Assembly (NCBI GenBank): GCA_903911355.1
Contig: CAIWDD010000084.1
Span: 1 to 57,446 of the forward strand
Direction: 5' to 3'
DNA length: 57,446 nt
Source: an uncultured Nodularia sp.
GTDB taxonomy: Bacteria; Cyanobacteriota; Cyanobacteriia; Cyanobacteriales; Nostocaceae
Part shown: in pieces, positions 25,113 to 35,048 of the stretch
Position numbering within the stretch: position 1 is the stretch's first letter
Layout: every line of letters starts with the position of its first letter
Program-made: the position numbers and the translations under genes
The notes under the pieces: generated by a model
What the model was told of the DNA's origin: nothing
What the model saw: only the letters and a program-made list of their open reading frames with translations
Database searches by the model: none

Positions 25113-26816
25113 CTAACTAGCCGCAGCTAGTTTGAAACCCTCGGCAATGGGGCCCAACGCCAATACTGGAAAGAAAGCCAGCATTGCCAAAATCACCACT
25201 AATCCAGCCGTCGCTGCGGTAAATAAAAGCGAATCTGTTTTGAGGGTAATAGCGGTTTCTACTGCTTTTGGTTTACGAGATATACCATCAGCTAACAGCA
25301 AAATGGCAATAATCGGAATGTAACGCCCGGCAAACATAGTTAAACAGGTACTTAGATTCCACCACAGGGTGTTATTATCCAATCCCTGTAAACTAGAGCC
25401 ATTATTGGCACCAGCAGCCGCATATTCATAAACTACTTGGGAAATGCCGTGAAATCCAGGGTTAGTAATTCCAGACAGGGAAAGAGGATAAGCTAATGTA
25501 ATGGCACTGGGAATTAAAACCACAATGGGATAAATCAGTACCACCACACTAGCAAGGATGATTTCTCTTCTTTCAATTTTCCGCCCTAAAAATTGTGGAG
25601 TGCGCCCCACTATTAACCCTACTAAGAACAGAGTCAGAATTAGGTAAGTAAATAGGTAAGCTGTCCCAGTTCCCTGACCTCCCCAGATAATGCGCAGGAA
25701 TAAGCTCGATAAACTGGAAAATAATCCTTCGGGCATCAATGAATCATGCATCCCGTTCACCGCACCGCACATGGTGGCTGTAGTCATCACTGCCCAGAGT
25801 GCTGTTTCTACCCAACCCAATCGAATTTCTTTGCCCTCTAAATTCGGCTGTTCTAATCCCAATGTGCCATTTACCAGGGGATTACCCTGTTGTTCTCCGG
25901 TTACTGTCACCCAAATCAGAATTATCAAGGCTACAAATACCATCCAGAACAGCAGCCAGGCCTGTTTCATATTTTTGGCAAATATGCCATAGGTGTAAAT
26001 TAAGGATGCCGGAATGGCAATCATGGCTATGGTTTCGATTAAATTAGCAGCCCCATTGGGATTTTCATAGGGATGGGCTGAGTTAACGCCAAAAAAACCG
26101 CCGCCGTTATCACCCAACATTTTAATTATCTCAAAGGAGGCTACTGGCCCTCTAGCAATATATTGGGTTCTTCCCTCTAAGGTTTCTACAACCAGGGTTC
26201 CACCTAATGTTTGCGGCACACCGCAGAAAACTAGAGCGATCGCTCCTATAATTGAGATTGGTAGTAATATCCTCGTGATGGCACGAGTGACATCAACGTA
26301 AAAGTTCCCTAATTTTTTGCCTGTTAACCCCCGAATAAAAGCAATTCCCACCGCTAAACCTGTGGCGGCTGAGGTAAACATCAAAAAGCCTAAAGCTGCT
26401 ACTTGGCTAAAATAACTTAAGGTTGTTTCACCAGTGTAGTGTTGCTGTCCAGTATTAGTCACAAATGAGACAACTGTGTGCAGCAATATATCCCAGCTAG
26501 GCGCATCAAAATCATTGGGATTCCAAGGTAAAAATCTCTGATAAAATATTATCAGGTATACTAAAGTACCCATGCACAGGTTGCTGTACAGCACTGCGCG
26601 AATATATTCCCCAACCGTCTGCGGCTTACCGCCGTAGGCATCATCTTTGCTACCCACACCGATTAAAACTAAGCAGCTACGCTCTATAGGGTTGATTAAC
26701 CGGTCCAGCAGCGTTCTTTCTCCCTGGAAAACACGCGCCATGTACCTTCCCAAAACTGGCACGATCGCTATCACAATACACAGCGTTACGCCGATTTGCA
26801 AAAAACTTTGTCCCAT
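25113..26816 (-). CDS. kdpA: Potassium-transporting ATPase subunit A
   Basis: K+-binding, channel-like subunit of KdpFABC, evolved from the SKT channel superfamily. The four selectivity-filter-like repeats are visible: [38 protein letters not shown] and [11 protein letters not shown]. About ten membrane segments are predicted in 567 residues, the normal length. It is the first gene of the operon. I found no convincing kdpF upstream and no kdpD or kdpE in the window, so the sensor system must be elsewhere or absent. Confidence 0.98.
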   Translation of the reverse strand: MGQSFLQIGVTLCIVIAIVPVLGRYMARVFQGERTLLDRLINPIERSCLVLIGVGSKDDAYGGKPQTVGEYIRAVLYSNLCMGTLVYLIIFYQRFLPWNPNDFDAPSWDILLHTVVSFVTNTGQQHYTGETTLSYFSQVAALGFLMFTSAATGLAVGIAFIRGLTGKKLGNFYVDVTRAITRILLPISIIGAIALVFCGVPQTLGGTLVVETLEGRTQYIARGPVASFEIIKMLGDNGGGFFGVNSAHPYENPNGAANLIETIAMIAIPASLIYTYGIFAKNMKQAWLLFWMVFVALIILIWVTVTGEQQGNPLVNGTLGLEQPNLEGKEIRLGWVETALWAVMTTATMCGAVNGMHDSLMPEGLFSSLSSLFLRIIWGGQGTGTAYLFTYLILTLFLVGLIVGRTPQFLGRKIERREIILASVVVLIYPIVVLIPSAITLAYPLSLSGITNPGFHGISQVVYEYAAAGANNGSSLQGLDNNTLWWNLSTCLTMFAGRYIPIIAILLLADGISRKPKAVETAITLKTDSLLFTAATAGLVVILAMLAFFPVLALGPIAEGFKLAAAS

Positions 26817-27355
26817 CTATTTCGCACCCAACTCAATTTCAATGATAGATTTTATACATATAAAACCCATGACTCCCCGGTCTCTTAATATATAACCCGA
26901 AATGATTTGGTTTCTCCCTTATTACTATTTTTCATATTCTTTTTCAAGTTTCCGTCAAAAATACTGAAAATCTGCTCTGATATGGAGATTAAAAAACTTG
27001 TTTTTCTAACTCACCCACCTCAATGTTCGGGGGGTCTCAACCACCCACAGCTTCAACCCTGGATGGAGGAACAGGAGCAAATGCTGACGCCACAACAACT
27101 CAGCTACCTATTCATATCAAAATAGTATTAGTATGCAATATATTAACTTATATGGATTAAATACTAAGGAAATATGAGGAAAATTAGCAATAATATCTGA
27201 TGGATTATATAAAGTTTGTAAAGGGGTGAACGGAGCTTAAATCAAAATTTCATGGAGTCTGGAGCCTACTGGCTGGATTTGGTCTTTAGGTAATTATTGA
27301 CAGATCATTCAGCTGGATTTAGGTTTTTAATCTTTTGAATAATGCCAGAGTTACT
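26817..27355. other. Intergenic region upstream of kdpA
   Basis: About 540 bp between divergent genes, expected to hold the K+-regulated kdp promoter. A 72-codon plus-strand frame (26907-27125) has a hydrophobic start but no ribosome site or recognisable family, and I treat it as chance. No clear inverted repeat was found. Confidence 0.4.
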
Positions 27356-27724
27356 ATGTATCAACCATATTTATCTCCCGATGATTTGCCATCCCCAAAA
27401 ACAATGCAAATGAGCGGCATTTGGCTGAGTCAACTAGAAGAAGCCACCAAAAAAAGCTTTTTCTTGGCTTGTAAGCCTACAGTACGCATTTTGTTATCCA
27501 GCTGTCACTGGTATTTCAAGGTCAATAGCGGCATTCTCATGTTAATTTTGGTCTGTCATGATATTAAAAGTTATCAGCACATCATGACTACTATTCCTTA
27601 TTTAGCCAACCAGTTAAAACGATTTGCCAACCAAGCTAAAATTAGCGTTAGTTCTCCAGTGAATGAAGGTATACCCTGGATGACTCACATCAATGAAGTA
27701 TGGACTGGGGAAGAATTTATCTAG
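27356..27724 (+). CDS. Small protein of unknown function
   Basis: A 122-residue protein from the ATG at 27356 (MYQPYLSPDDLPSPKTMQMS). I preferred this ATG to a TTG seven codons upstream. I do not recognise the family. It shows an amphipathic helix (WLSQLEEATKKSFFLA), a hydrophobic strand (GILMLILVCHD) and a C-terminus with GIPWMTHINEVWTGEEF. It looks like a folded soluble protein. Codon use is normal and a good terminator follows, so it is probably a real gene. The neighbouring priA gene is convergent. Confidence 0.65.
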   Translation: MYQPYLSPDDLPSPKTMQMSGIWLSQLEEATKKSFFLACKPTVRILLSSCHWYFKVNSGILMLILVCHDIKSYQHIMTTIPYLANQLKRFANQAKISVSSPVNEGIPWMTHINEVWTGEEFI

Positions 27725-27758
27725 TATTGAAACACTTCCTACCCGATATCTCCCATGT

Positions 27759-27787
27759 GTAGCAGTTTGATAACTGCTACGTCTTTT
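27759..27787 (+). terminator. Terminator between the small unknown gene and priA
   Basis: GTAGCAGTT (27759-27767), loop TGAT, AACTGCTAC (27772-27780), then GTCTTTT. A perfect 9-bp stem, 35 bp after the stop at 27724, with a T-rich tail. Confidence 0.8.
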
Positions 27788-27802
27788 AAAGTTTCACATA
27801 AT

Positions 27803-30304
27803 TCACATAATATTTAATGGATCTACATCTATAGTTAAACTCACAGCATCAGGACAAAGCGATCGCACTGACTCCCAGTCAGGTAATTTTGGTAGCACAT
27901 CTGGGGCCAACTTGAGTAATATTTGCCAGCGATAACGGTTAGCTACCCGCATGACATTAGCCGGTGCTGGTCCAAGGATATCAAATCCTGGCTGAGAACT
28001 TAAAGCTGTGGCGATGATTTGCGCCGTATTCTGGACTTGAATCACATCTAAACTACTCAAGCGCAATAAAATCAATCTCCCATAGGGAGGATAATTAAGT
28101 GCTTGGCGTTGTTCTAATTCAGTTTGGCAAAAAGACTGATAATCATGTTGTTGTACTGCCCCAATTACCGGATGCTCTGGGGTGTAAGTTTGCACAATTA
28201 CCCTACCCACATCATCCCCCCTACCCGCACGGCCTGCTACTTGGGTTAGAGTTTGAAATGCGCGTTCACTGGCACGATAATCTGATAAATGCAGCAAACC
28301 ATCAGCAGAAACCACACCCACCAGTGTTACTTGGGGTAAATCTAAACCCTTGGTAATCATTTGTGTTCCTACTAATAAATGGGCTTCACCGTTAGCAAAT
28401 CGAGTCAGTAGGGTACGGTGTGCGCCTTTATTACGGGTGGTATCGCTATCAAAACGAATATAACTTAACTGCGGAAACTGTCTTGCTAATTCTTGGGCGA
28501 CGCGTTGAGTACCGCTACCAAAGAATTTCAGATAAGGTGAACCACATTCAGGGCATTGTTGAGGATGCAATCGCGTATAGTTACAGTAATGACAGCGTAG
28601 TAACTGCGGCGCTCCCTCTTCAGTCTGGTGATAGGAGAGCGACACATCACAATGGGGACATTCCATCACATACCCACAACTGCGACAAGACACAAAAGTA
28701 CTGTGTCCCCGGCGATGGATAAATAAAATTCCCTGTTGTTGCTTCTCTTGTAGCTGATGTAAAGCTGTTTGCAGCGACCTACTAAATATAGAACGATTTC
28801 CCTGCTGTAACTCTAGCCGCATATCCACCAATTCCACCGGTGGTAATGGGCGGGAATTAATGCGTTGGGGAAGGGAGAGGTAATAACTAGGAGTTGGTGT
28901 AGAGGGGTTTGTCAGACCGACCCAACTTTCTAATGAAGGGGTAGCAGAACCTAAAACTAAGGGACAATTTTCTAATTCCCCTCGCCATTGGGCGACGGTG
29001 CGCGCATGGTAGGTAGGAATGGGAGAATCTTGTTTAAAGCTGCTGTCGTGTTCTTCGTCTAGGATGATTAAACCTAAATTTGGCAAAGGGGCAAAAATGG
29101 CGCTACGAGTCCCGATGACTATTTGGGGTTCCCCGGTGAGCATTTGTCGCCAGGTGTCATAACGTTCCCCTTCCGAAAGACCACTATGATAAACGCTAAC
29201 TTTAGCTCCGAAACGAGCGCGAAAACGGTCTGTTAGTTGGGGTGTAAGTCCAATTTCTGGAACTAATACCAGGGCGGATTTTCCTTGCTTTAGTAGAGGT
29301 GCGATCGCTTGTAAATATACCTCTGTTTTCCCTGAACCTGTAATCCCATGCAACAAGACTTGAGCAAAACCATTCAAACCTTGAATATTCTTTAATGCAT
29401 TTGCTTGGTGAGGATTTAAGGTTTTGGGGTGATCTTGTGCTAGTGCTAGCCCCTGTTCTGTTCGCAGCACTTCTTTTTCTTCGATGACAATGTAACCTTT
29501 TTGTACCATGGTCTTCAGGGTCGAAGAACTAGCATTACAAGTTTGTAATAGTTCACTCTGCCACAATTCTCCCCCACGCCGCCGTAATACTTCCAGAATT
29601 TCTTGCTGACGCTCGGTTAAATGATCATCAATGGTGCCGATCAAAGTAACAGCTTTCTGTAGTTTTGGGCGATTGAGTCGCGGTGCTTCTAAATAACTTT
29701 CTACTATCCCAAATCGCAACAACTCCCGCACACCTTTGTAGGCTGTTCTGACTTTTTGTTGCAAGTAGACTAGGCTATAGTCTCCTGCTGATTGACCTTG
29801 TAAAAGGTTTAAAATTTGTTGGGCTGGGGGACTAAGGAAAGTTAAATCTGAGGAGACTTGTCTTTTTATTTCTGCATCCCCAACTAGGCGGATCCGACGT
29901 TGCGATCGCCCTAGTAATCCCGGTGGTAACGCTACCCGGATCACCTGAATTAAAGGCGTATAGTAATATGCAGCTACTCGATTTAATAATTCCCAATAAC
30001 TTTTGGGGAAGAACCCTTCGCTGACTATCTCTTCTACATCCTTGATTTTTTCTGGTGGTAGGTCGATATTTAGTTCTTCCAATAAACGAATGGCGATCGC
30101 TCCTACTTTTTGAGTACCAAATGGTACACTTAAAATATCACCTGGTTTTACTTTTAACTCCCTCGGCAATCTATAAGTAAAAAGTCCCGTAGTTCCTGGA
30201 CAGTCTACCAACACTTCAATCCATCGATTCACATTTGCTGATTGGTAAGTTTCTCCAGGTTCAGCCACTAGTAAATGCAGCGATTTTATGGGATTTTTAT
30301 ACAT
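27803..30304 (-). CDS. priA: Primosomal protein N' (replication restart helicase)
   Basis: Superfamily 2 helicase that reloads the replisome at stalled forks. The N-terminal DNA-binding domain includes the block VLVDCPGTTGLFTYRLP. Walker A is HGITGSGKTEVYLQ, then LVPEIGLTPQ, the Walker B DEEH box, and GSATPSLESW. The zinc-binding cysteines are CRSCGYVMECPHC and CHYCNY with CPEC, a complete set of eight. Motifs V-VI include GTQMITKGLDLPQV and TQVAGRAGRGD. At 833 residues it is longer than E. coli PriA (732) because of a longer middle region, which I recall as common in cyanobacteria. Confidence 0.97.
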   Translation of the reverse strand: MYKNPIKSLHLLVAEPGETYQSANVNRWIEVLVDCPGTTGLFTYRLPRELKVKPGDILSVPFGTQKVGAIAIRLLEELNIDLPPEKIKDVEEIVSEGFFPKSYWELLNRVAAYYYTPLIQVIRVALPPGLLGRSQRRIRLVGDAEIKRQVSSDLTFLSPPAQQILNLLQGQSAGDYSLVYLQQKVRTAYKGVRELLRFGIVESYLEAPRLNRPKLQKAVTLIGTIDDHLTERQQEILEVLRRRGGELWQSELLQTCNASSSTLKTMVQKGYIVIEEKEVLRTEQGLALAQDHPKTLNPHQANALKNIQGLNGFAQVLLHGITGSGKTEVYLQAIAPLLKQGKSALVLVPEIGLTPQLTDRFRARFGAKVSVYHSGLSEGERYDTWRQMLTGEPQIVIGTRSAIFAPLPNLGLIILDEEHDSSFKQDSPIPTYHARTVAQWRGELENCPLVLGSATPSLESWVGLTNPSTPTPSYYLSLPQRINSRPLPPVELVDMRLELQQGNRSIFSRSLQTALHQLQEKQQQGILFIHRRGHSTFVSCRSCGYVMECPHCDVSLSYHQTEEGAPQLLRCHYCNYTRLHPQQCPECGSPYLKFFGSGTQRVAQELARQFPQLSYIRFDSDTTRNKGAHRTLLTRFANGEAHLLVGTQMITKGLDLPQVTLVGVVSADGLLHLSDYRASERAFQTLTQVAGRAGRGDDVGRVIVQTYTPEHPVIGAVQQHDYQSFCQTELEQRQALNYPPYGRLILLRLSSLDVIQVQNTAQIIATALSSQPGFDILGPAPANVMRVANRYRWQILLKLAPDVLPKLPDWESVRSLCPDAVSLTIDVDPLNIM

Positions 30305-31127
30305 AATTCTGCTAGTTTGTCAACAATTTTATGTCTGATTTCTACCTAATTGTTTGGGCGGCACACAGGTTGATCACAGATTTTTATTTCTCTGAGGTAA
30401 AATGTATTTGATCATACTTTTCTCTCCATAATACTTGATGATTTCCCAGTTATGTAATGTACCAGACAATTTTGTCTTAACAATTCGTGGCATAAATATT
30501 TAAAATCCTCTATAAAAAATCCAATTATCTTTCCAGGGATTCCGGAAATGGTCTGACTAACTACTGAATAGGATATAGTGTTTTTCATCCCCTTGATAGA
30601 TATTCAACCCTTGGTACATATGAGATGCTTTTATACAAATAAACTATTTCCCAAAATTAGACTAGTCAAACCATGTCCTTTAGGAAGCTCGATGAAATCA
30701 GCACCGAACCCAAAGCAAGATGATGATTTATGTAGTAAATTCTCACCGATGAAGCAGAAAAAGTTATGTAACTTATAAAAGATTAACGCTAGGGGGTATT
30801 TACCTGAGTTTTTTATATTTGTTAAGGTGGATAAAGGTTGAGGGCATTTGACAGATTCGGGGATTGAGGAAAATTCAGGAATATCTGTGTTGGAACCTGA
30901 GAAGATAGTTTCTGGAGGCCAAAACCAGTACTTCTTAGAGGTTCTATCAAACAGGAACCAAGAAAAAGCGGGTAGGGGCTGATTTTCACTAATGAATAAG
31001 CAATTAGCTTTCCGTGTATATTTTTCTGACAAAGGGGTGCATTTGTTGGTTAGGGAAAACTACCAAGCTTGAAGCAGCGTGTCATGAAATTATGTACCAA
31101 ACAAAGCAAAAATCCCTAAAGGAAACT
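30305..31127. other. Long upstream region of the sigma factor gene
   Basis: About 820 bp between divergent priA and the sigma factor gene. Frames on both strands (such as 30631-31032 minus) lack family features and a ribosome site, and I treat them as chance. A long leader with several promoters is common for cyanobacterial group 2 sigma genes, but I cannot point to a specific promoter here. Confidence 0.4.
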
Positions 31128-32261
31128 ATGAACATTGCTGAATTGGGAACAATGGAAATACTGGAAACCACTGTCGAACATGAAGAAAACTCACTGGAAC
31201 TTTTAGAATCAATGGTAGAGTCAGAACCCCCAATAATCGAAAATCTGGAATCAGAGGAACGTGATGGGGATGACATGGCTGCAGCCAGGCCTTCAGGATA
31301 CAACAAAACTGAGCATGATGATGCTGTAGGCGCGTTTTTTAAAGAAATGGCGCGTTATCCCCTGTTAAAACCCGAAGAAGAGGTAGAGTTAGCCCGGCGA
31401 GTTAGGTTTATCGAGGAAGTGAGGGAGGTTCAAGCTGCATTGGAATTAGAACTGGGACAGTCAACCAGTAAGGTACAAGTAGCCTCCCGGCTAGAAATGA
31501 CAGAAAAGCAACTAGAAAGCCGCTTATACCAAGGTCGAGTCGCGAAACGTAAAATGATTCGCTCCAACCTGAGATTGGTGGTGTCGATTGCTAAACGATA
31601 CCTGAATCGCGGTGTCCCGTTTCTGGATTTAATCCAGGAGGGCGCTATGGGTCTAAATCGTGCTACAGAAAAATTTGACCCGGATAAGGGTTATAAGTTT
31701 TCCACTTACGCCTACTGGTGGATTAGACAAGCAATTACCCGCGCCATCGCCAATGATGCGCGAACCATCCGTTTACCCATTCACATTGTTGAGAAACTCA
31801 ACAAGCTCAAAAAAGCCCAAAGAGAACTCAAGCAAAAACTCTCTCGCAATCCCAACGAAGCCGAAATGGCCCAAGCGTTGGAAATTAGTGTCCAACAACT
31901 GCGCCAATTGCAACAATTAAGGCGACAAGCACTTTCTCTGAATCACCGTGTAGGTAAAGAGGAAGACACAGAACTAATGGACTTGCTAGAAGACGAAGAT
32001 AACCTGTCTCCAGAAGCAAAAATGAATGAAAACATGATGCGTCAGGAGATTTGGGATGTCTTGGGTGATGTGCTAACCCCCAGAGAGAAAGACGTGATAT
32101 CTTTACGCTACGGTTTGACAACCAGCGAACCCTGTACCTTAGAAGAAGTTGGTAATATGTTCAATTTGTCCCGTGAACGAGTACGACAAATTCAAAGTAA
32201 AGCCATGCGCAAGTTACGCCGTCCTCATATCGCCAAGCGCTTAAAGGGATGGTTAATTTAA
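31128..32261 (+). CDS. RNA polymerase sigma-70 factor, group 2 (RpoD-like)
   Basis: Non-essential RpoD-like sigma factor. Region 1.2 is AVGAFFKEMARYPLLKPEEE. Region 2 is NLRLVVSIAKRYLNRGVPFL to DPDKGYKFSTYAYWWIRQAI, region 3 follows, and region 4 ends with SRERVRQIQSKAMRKLRRP. The -10 and -35 recognition helices are intact. It lacks the long region 1.1 of the housekeeping SigA, hence group 2. I chose the ATG at 31128, preceded by AAAGGA with about 5 nt spacing, giving 377 residues. Earlier in-frame ATGs at 31014 and 31092 lack ribosome sites. Which of SigB-SigE it is cannot be fixed from sequence alone. Confidence 0.93.
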   Translation: MNIAELGTMEILETTVEHEENSLELLESMVESEPPIIENLESEERDGDDMAAARPSGYNKTEHDDAVGAFFKEMARYPLLKPEEEVELARRVRFIEEVREVQAALELELGQSTSKVQVASRLEMTEKQLESRLYQGRVAKRKMIRSNLRLVVSIAKRYLNRGVPFLDLIQEGAMGLNRATEKFDPDKGYKFSTYAYWWIRQAITRAIANDARTIRLPIHIVEKLNKLKKAQRELKQKLSRNPNEAEMAQALEISVQQLRQLQQLRRQALSLNHRVGKEEDTELMDLLEDEDNLSPEAKMNENMMRQEIWDVLGDVLTPREKDVISLRYGLTTSEPCTLEEVGNMFNLSRERVRQIQSKAMRKLRRPHIAKRLKGWLI

Positions 32262-32653
32262 TTCCTAATCGATAATTATAAGTAAGGTAAGCAGAAAACC
32301 TCACCACCAACAGCAGTGTATTTGCCAATTTCTCACTATATGGCTAGTCCACACCAGCTATCAGGCCAGGGGTGAAAGCCAACTCATCTGTTTACCCGTG
32401 AGTCATCAGGTAAGGGTAACCCACATCTCAAACTTTATGTCCCCTAACGGCGAACATAGTACCTAACAATTCAATCTTGCATTCTGGTTAAGCTAGGCTT
32501 TCTGTCTGTTTCTACTTTGGTTCCTTTTGAGTTGCTCATATATTTAGGTATTTAGGCGCATCCTTATCCAAAATTGTTATCAGCACCGGATCAACCCAAC
32601 TAATCAAAAAATTCGCTATAGACTATGGACTATGGACTATACATGATAAATTA
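32262..32653. other. Intergenic region ending in a short heptamer repeat
   Basis: About 390 bp with no gene. Just before the acetyltransferase ATG lie three tandem heptamers, GACTATG twice and GACTATA once (32621-32641), a minimal version of the tandem heptanucleotides typical of heterocystous cyanobacteria. No terminator was found after the sigma factor gene. Confidence 0.45.
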
Positions 32654-33148
32654 ATGACTTGTTCTGAGAATTTGATTTTACGTTTTGCCGAACCCTCTGA
32701 TACCAAAGTACTGTTTAATTTAATTCAGGGGCTAGCTGAGTACGAAAAATTATCTCACGCTGTCACTGGTAATGCTTTGGCTCTTGAGGAGCATCTATTT
32801 GGCTCTCCAAAGTACATTGAGGCAATACTCGCAGTATATACAGGGAAAGTGGTTGGTTTCGCGCTTTTCCTTCACAATTATTCCACCTTCTTGACTAAAC
32901 CGGGAATTTACTTAGAAGATTTGTTTGTTTTACCAGAATACCGCCGTCAAGGTGTTGGTAAGGCTCTTTTGTCTAAAGTAGCGCAAATAGCTGTAGAGCG
33001 CAATTGTGGACGCTTGGAATGGAGTGTATTGGATTGGAATGAGTCGGCGCAAGCATTCTACCGCAGTATGGGGGCGGCTATTTTGGATGATTGGCGCATT
33101 TGTCGGGTCACAGAAGATGGGATGCAAAAGTTAGCCCATCGAGGTTGA
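32654..33148 (+). CDS. GNAT-family N-acetyltransferase (diamine acetyltransferase-like)
   Basis: A 164-residue acetyl-CoA-dependent N-acetyltransferase. The acetyl-CoA-binding motif A is LEDLFVLPEYRRQGVGKALL, with the R/Q-x-x-G-x-G/A signature, and motif B is RLEWSVLDWNESAQAFYRS. The pattern EDLFV with LDWN and AFYRSMGA is shared with spermidine/spermine and diamine acetyltransferases, so a polyamine or other small amine is a plausible substrate (inferred). Start ATG at 32654. A weak AT-rich hairpin at 33160-33180 may end the transcript. Confidence 0.88.
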   Translation: MTCSENLILRFAEPSDTKVLFNLIQGLAEYEKLSHAVTGNALALEEHLFGSPKYIEAILAVYTGKVVGFALFLHNYSTFLTKPGIYLEDLFVLPEYRRQGVGKALLSKVAQIAVERNCGRLEWSVLDWNESAQAFYRSMGAAILDDWRICRVTEDGMQKLAHRG

Positions 33149-33159
33149 AGGTAGGAATT

Positions 33160-33180
33160 AAAATCTCTTTCATAGATTTT
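33160..33180 (+). terminator. Weak hairpin after the acetyltransferase gene
   Basis: AAAATCT (33160-33166) pairs with AGATTTT (33174-33180), 12 bp after the stop. The stem is AT-rich but its 3' arm supplies a T-run. Confidence 0.4.
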
Positions 33181-33209
33181 CTTCACAATCAAGTTTGACA
33201 GATTGTCTT

Positions 33210-33246
33210 TTGACGCGGGCAATTGATTGAACTCACAATAATTGTG
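33210..33246 (+). promoter_or_regulatory. Candidate promoter and overlapping operator of cytochrome c6
   Basis: TTGACG (33210-33215) and CACAAT (33234-33239) are spaced 18 bp, a plausible -35/-10 pair. The -10 lies in the perfect palindrome CACAAT-A-ATTGTG (33234-33246), 43 bp before the ATG. A palindrome over the -10 element is a typical repressor site. In Synechocystis petJ is controlled by copper through the BlaI/CopY-type repressor PetR, so a copper-linked operator is a reasonable inference. Confidence 0.45.
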
Positions 33247-33289
33247 AAAGGTCTTGTCCGCAATTAACCGTTTTTCAGGAGAACACAAG

Positions 33290-33622
33290 ATGAAAAAAAT
33301 TATTTCTCTGATACTTCTAAGCATAACTATCTTCACCTTTGCCTTTAGTAGTCCAGCTTTAGCAGCAGATACTATTAGTGGAGCTAAAATATTCGGTGCT
33401 AATTGTGCTGCTTGTCATGCTGGTGGGAGAAATTTGGTTCAAGCTAATAAAACTTTGAAAAAGGATGATCTAGAAAAATACGGTATGTACTCCCAAGAGG
33501 CGATTATTAGTCAAGTTACAAATGGCAAAGGTGCTATGCCAGCTTTTAAGGCTCGTTTAAAACCAGAACAGATTTCTGATGTATCTGCTTATGTCCTAGA
33601 ACAAGCAGATAAGGGTTGGTAG
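33290..33622 (+). CDS. petJ: Cytochrome c6
   Basis: Soluble thylakoid-lumen haem protein that carries electrons from cytochrome b6f to photosystem I, replacing plastocyanin when copper is low. The start at 33290 has AGGAG 8 nt upstream. The signal peptide [19 protein letters not shown] ends at SPALAA, giving mature [11 protein letters not shown]. The haem site is CAACH, the axial Met is in GKGAMPAF, and the C-terminus is [14 protein letters not shown]. The 110 residues match the family. Confidence 0.95.
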   Translation: MKKIISLILLSITIFTFAFSSPALAADTISGAKIFGANCAACHAGGRNLVQANKTLKKDDLEKYGMYSQEAIISQVTNGKGAMPAFKARLKPEQISDVSAYVLEQADKGW

Positions 33623-34124
33623 TTATCTCTTCATTGTGTGACCATGAGTAATGGTTTTATCTGTATCAAAACATAGTGGGAGCGTGAGAACCCCTACGCT
33701 AAAGCGTAGGGATGAAACGTGACTCAACAGGATTGATCCTGTCGTATCCTTAACAAAAAGGTTTTAACAGGTATTAACAAAGCATTTTCAGTTAAAATAA
33801 AAAAAGCATCCACTTGGTGAAAAACCCGTTCATATGCTCTCCTGAAGTAGTCACACAGCTAGGTATTAGCCTAGCCAAGGTGAGTATGGGAGCTTTGACA
33901 CTCCCAAAACAAGATAATTTATTGGTGTAACGGCTGCGATCGCTATCCCTTTTGTTGTATCAGGATTAGGTAGTGCTTTTCTGACAATTGGTAACCAAGC
34001 ATCTCAAATGCTGTGCCTCGCTTGTGGTGTTAGTTCACTCAAGTCTTAGTGAGAAATTTAACAATTAGGGGTGATTTTTGCGCCGTTAAATCCAACTTGG
34101 CCAAAATTGTTAACCAGGATGTTT
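33623..34124. other. Intergenic region with two perfect hairpins and a start-less hydrophobic frame
   Basis: CCCTACGCT (33692-33700) pairs with AGCGTAGGG (33703-33711), and ACAGGAT (33727-33733) pairs with ATCCTGT (33736-33742). The first resembles subterminal hairpins of IS200/IS605-type elements. A frame at 33918-34049 encodes a hydrophobic stretch (IAIPFVVSGLGSAFLTIG) but lacks ATG, GTG and TTG starts, so it may be a gene fragment. Confidence 0.45.
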
Positions 34125-35048
34125 ATGACTTATTTCTGGCGATTATTCCTGACTATCGGGCTGGCTTTTCTCCTCAATTGTTCAAATACCATTGCATATT
34201 CCTTGCCAATTGTCAATACACCTACAGCCAGTGTTTTTTTTAGGCTGGATGTAAATAATATGCACAGTGGTAATGACCAGCCAGCAGCACAAAATTTTCA
34301 CCAACTGCAGCCACTTCAGGCAAATGATGCTTTAGCTCTTGATGGATGTCAAACTCATGTGCAATTACAAGATTACCACCAAGCAATTATAGATTGCAAT
34401 CATGTCATAAATTTAGCTCCAGATAATAGGGAAGCCTATTTACTGCGAGGACTAGCACACTATAGACAAGGGGATGCTCCAGCAGCCATAGCCGATTATA
34501 ATCGGGCGATCGCCCTTGACCCTGTTGATTTTCGAGCTTACTACAATCGGGGTCTAGCCCGTACCGGTGAGGGAAAATACTCCGATGCCATTACTGATTA
34601 TAATTTAGCCCTAGGTCAGATCCCTACAACCACAAGTTTATTCCTCGCGGAGATTTACAATGATAGAGGTTTAGCTCACTTACTCTTACAAAACTACCCA
34701 GCTGCTATGCTCGACTTTAATCGAGCAATTCGCCTCAACACCAATGATTATAGAGCTTACTTTAATCGGGGTTGTGCTGAGGGCAGAAATGGCGATCACC
34801 TGGGTGCAATCCACAATTTTTCCCAAGTTATCAAACTTGAGCCTGGCTATGGACCAGCTTACCTAAATCGGGGCATGGCTCGATATCATTTAGGATATCA
34901 TCAAGGGGCGATCGCCGACATGAAAAAAGCATCGGAATACTTTCAAAATCAGGGAAAAAGTATCGCCTATCAAATAACTATCGACTTACTTCACAATTTG
35001 CAACAAAAAATTGAATGGCTTACGGAAATGGCTGTATTGTACCCTTAA
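34125..35048 (+). CDS. TPR-repeat protein with signal peptide
   Basis: A predicted exported protein with an N-terminal hydrophobic signal (MTYFWRLFLTIGLAFLLNC) and about six tetratricopeptide repeats, for example YRQGDAPAAIADYNRAIALD and LLQNYPAAMLDFNRAIRLN. TPRs scaffold protein-protein contacts; no partner is apparent. The start is uncertain: AGGA precedes the ATG at 34125, while the ATG at 34119 and a GTG at 34071 are also in frame. It sits between two cytochrome c6-type genes, so an electron-transfer assembly role is conceivable but unproven. Confidence 0.8.
   Translation: MTYFWRLFLTIGLAFLLNCSNTIAYSLPIVNTPTASVFFRLDVNNMHSGNDQPAAQNFHQLQPLQANDALALDGCQTHVQLQDYHQAIIDCNHVINLAPDNREAYLLRGLAHYRQGDAPAAIADYNRAIALDPVDFRAYYNRGLARTGEGKYSDAITDYNLALGQIPTTTSLFLAEIYNDRGLAHLLLQNYPAAMLDFNRAIRLNTNDYRAYFNRGCAEGRNGDHLGAIHNFSQVIKLEPGYGPAYLNRGMARYHLGYHQGAIADMKKASEYFQNQGKSIAYQITIDLLHNLQQKIEWLTEMAVLYP

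Noticed and set aside
26907-27125. 72-codon frame as a possible kdpF
   Set aside because: Wrong strand relative to kdpABC and no KdpF-like sequence.
30631-31032. 133-codon minus-strand frame upstream of the sigma factor gene
   Set aside because: No ribosome site, low-complexity composition, and overlap with the likely sigma gene leader.
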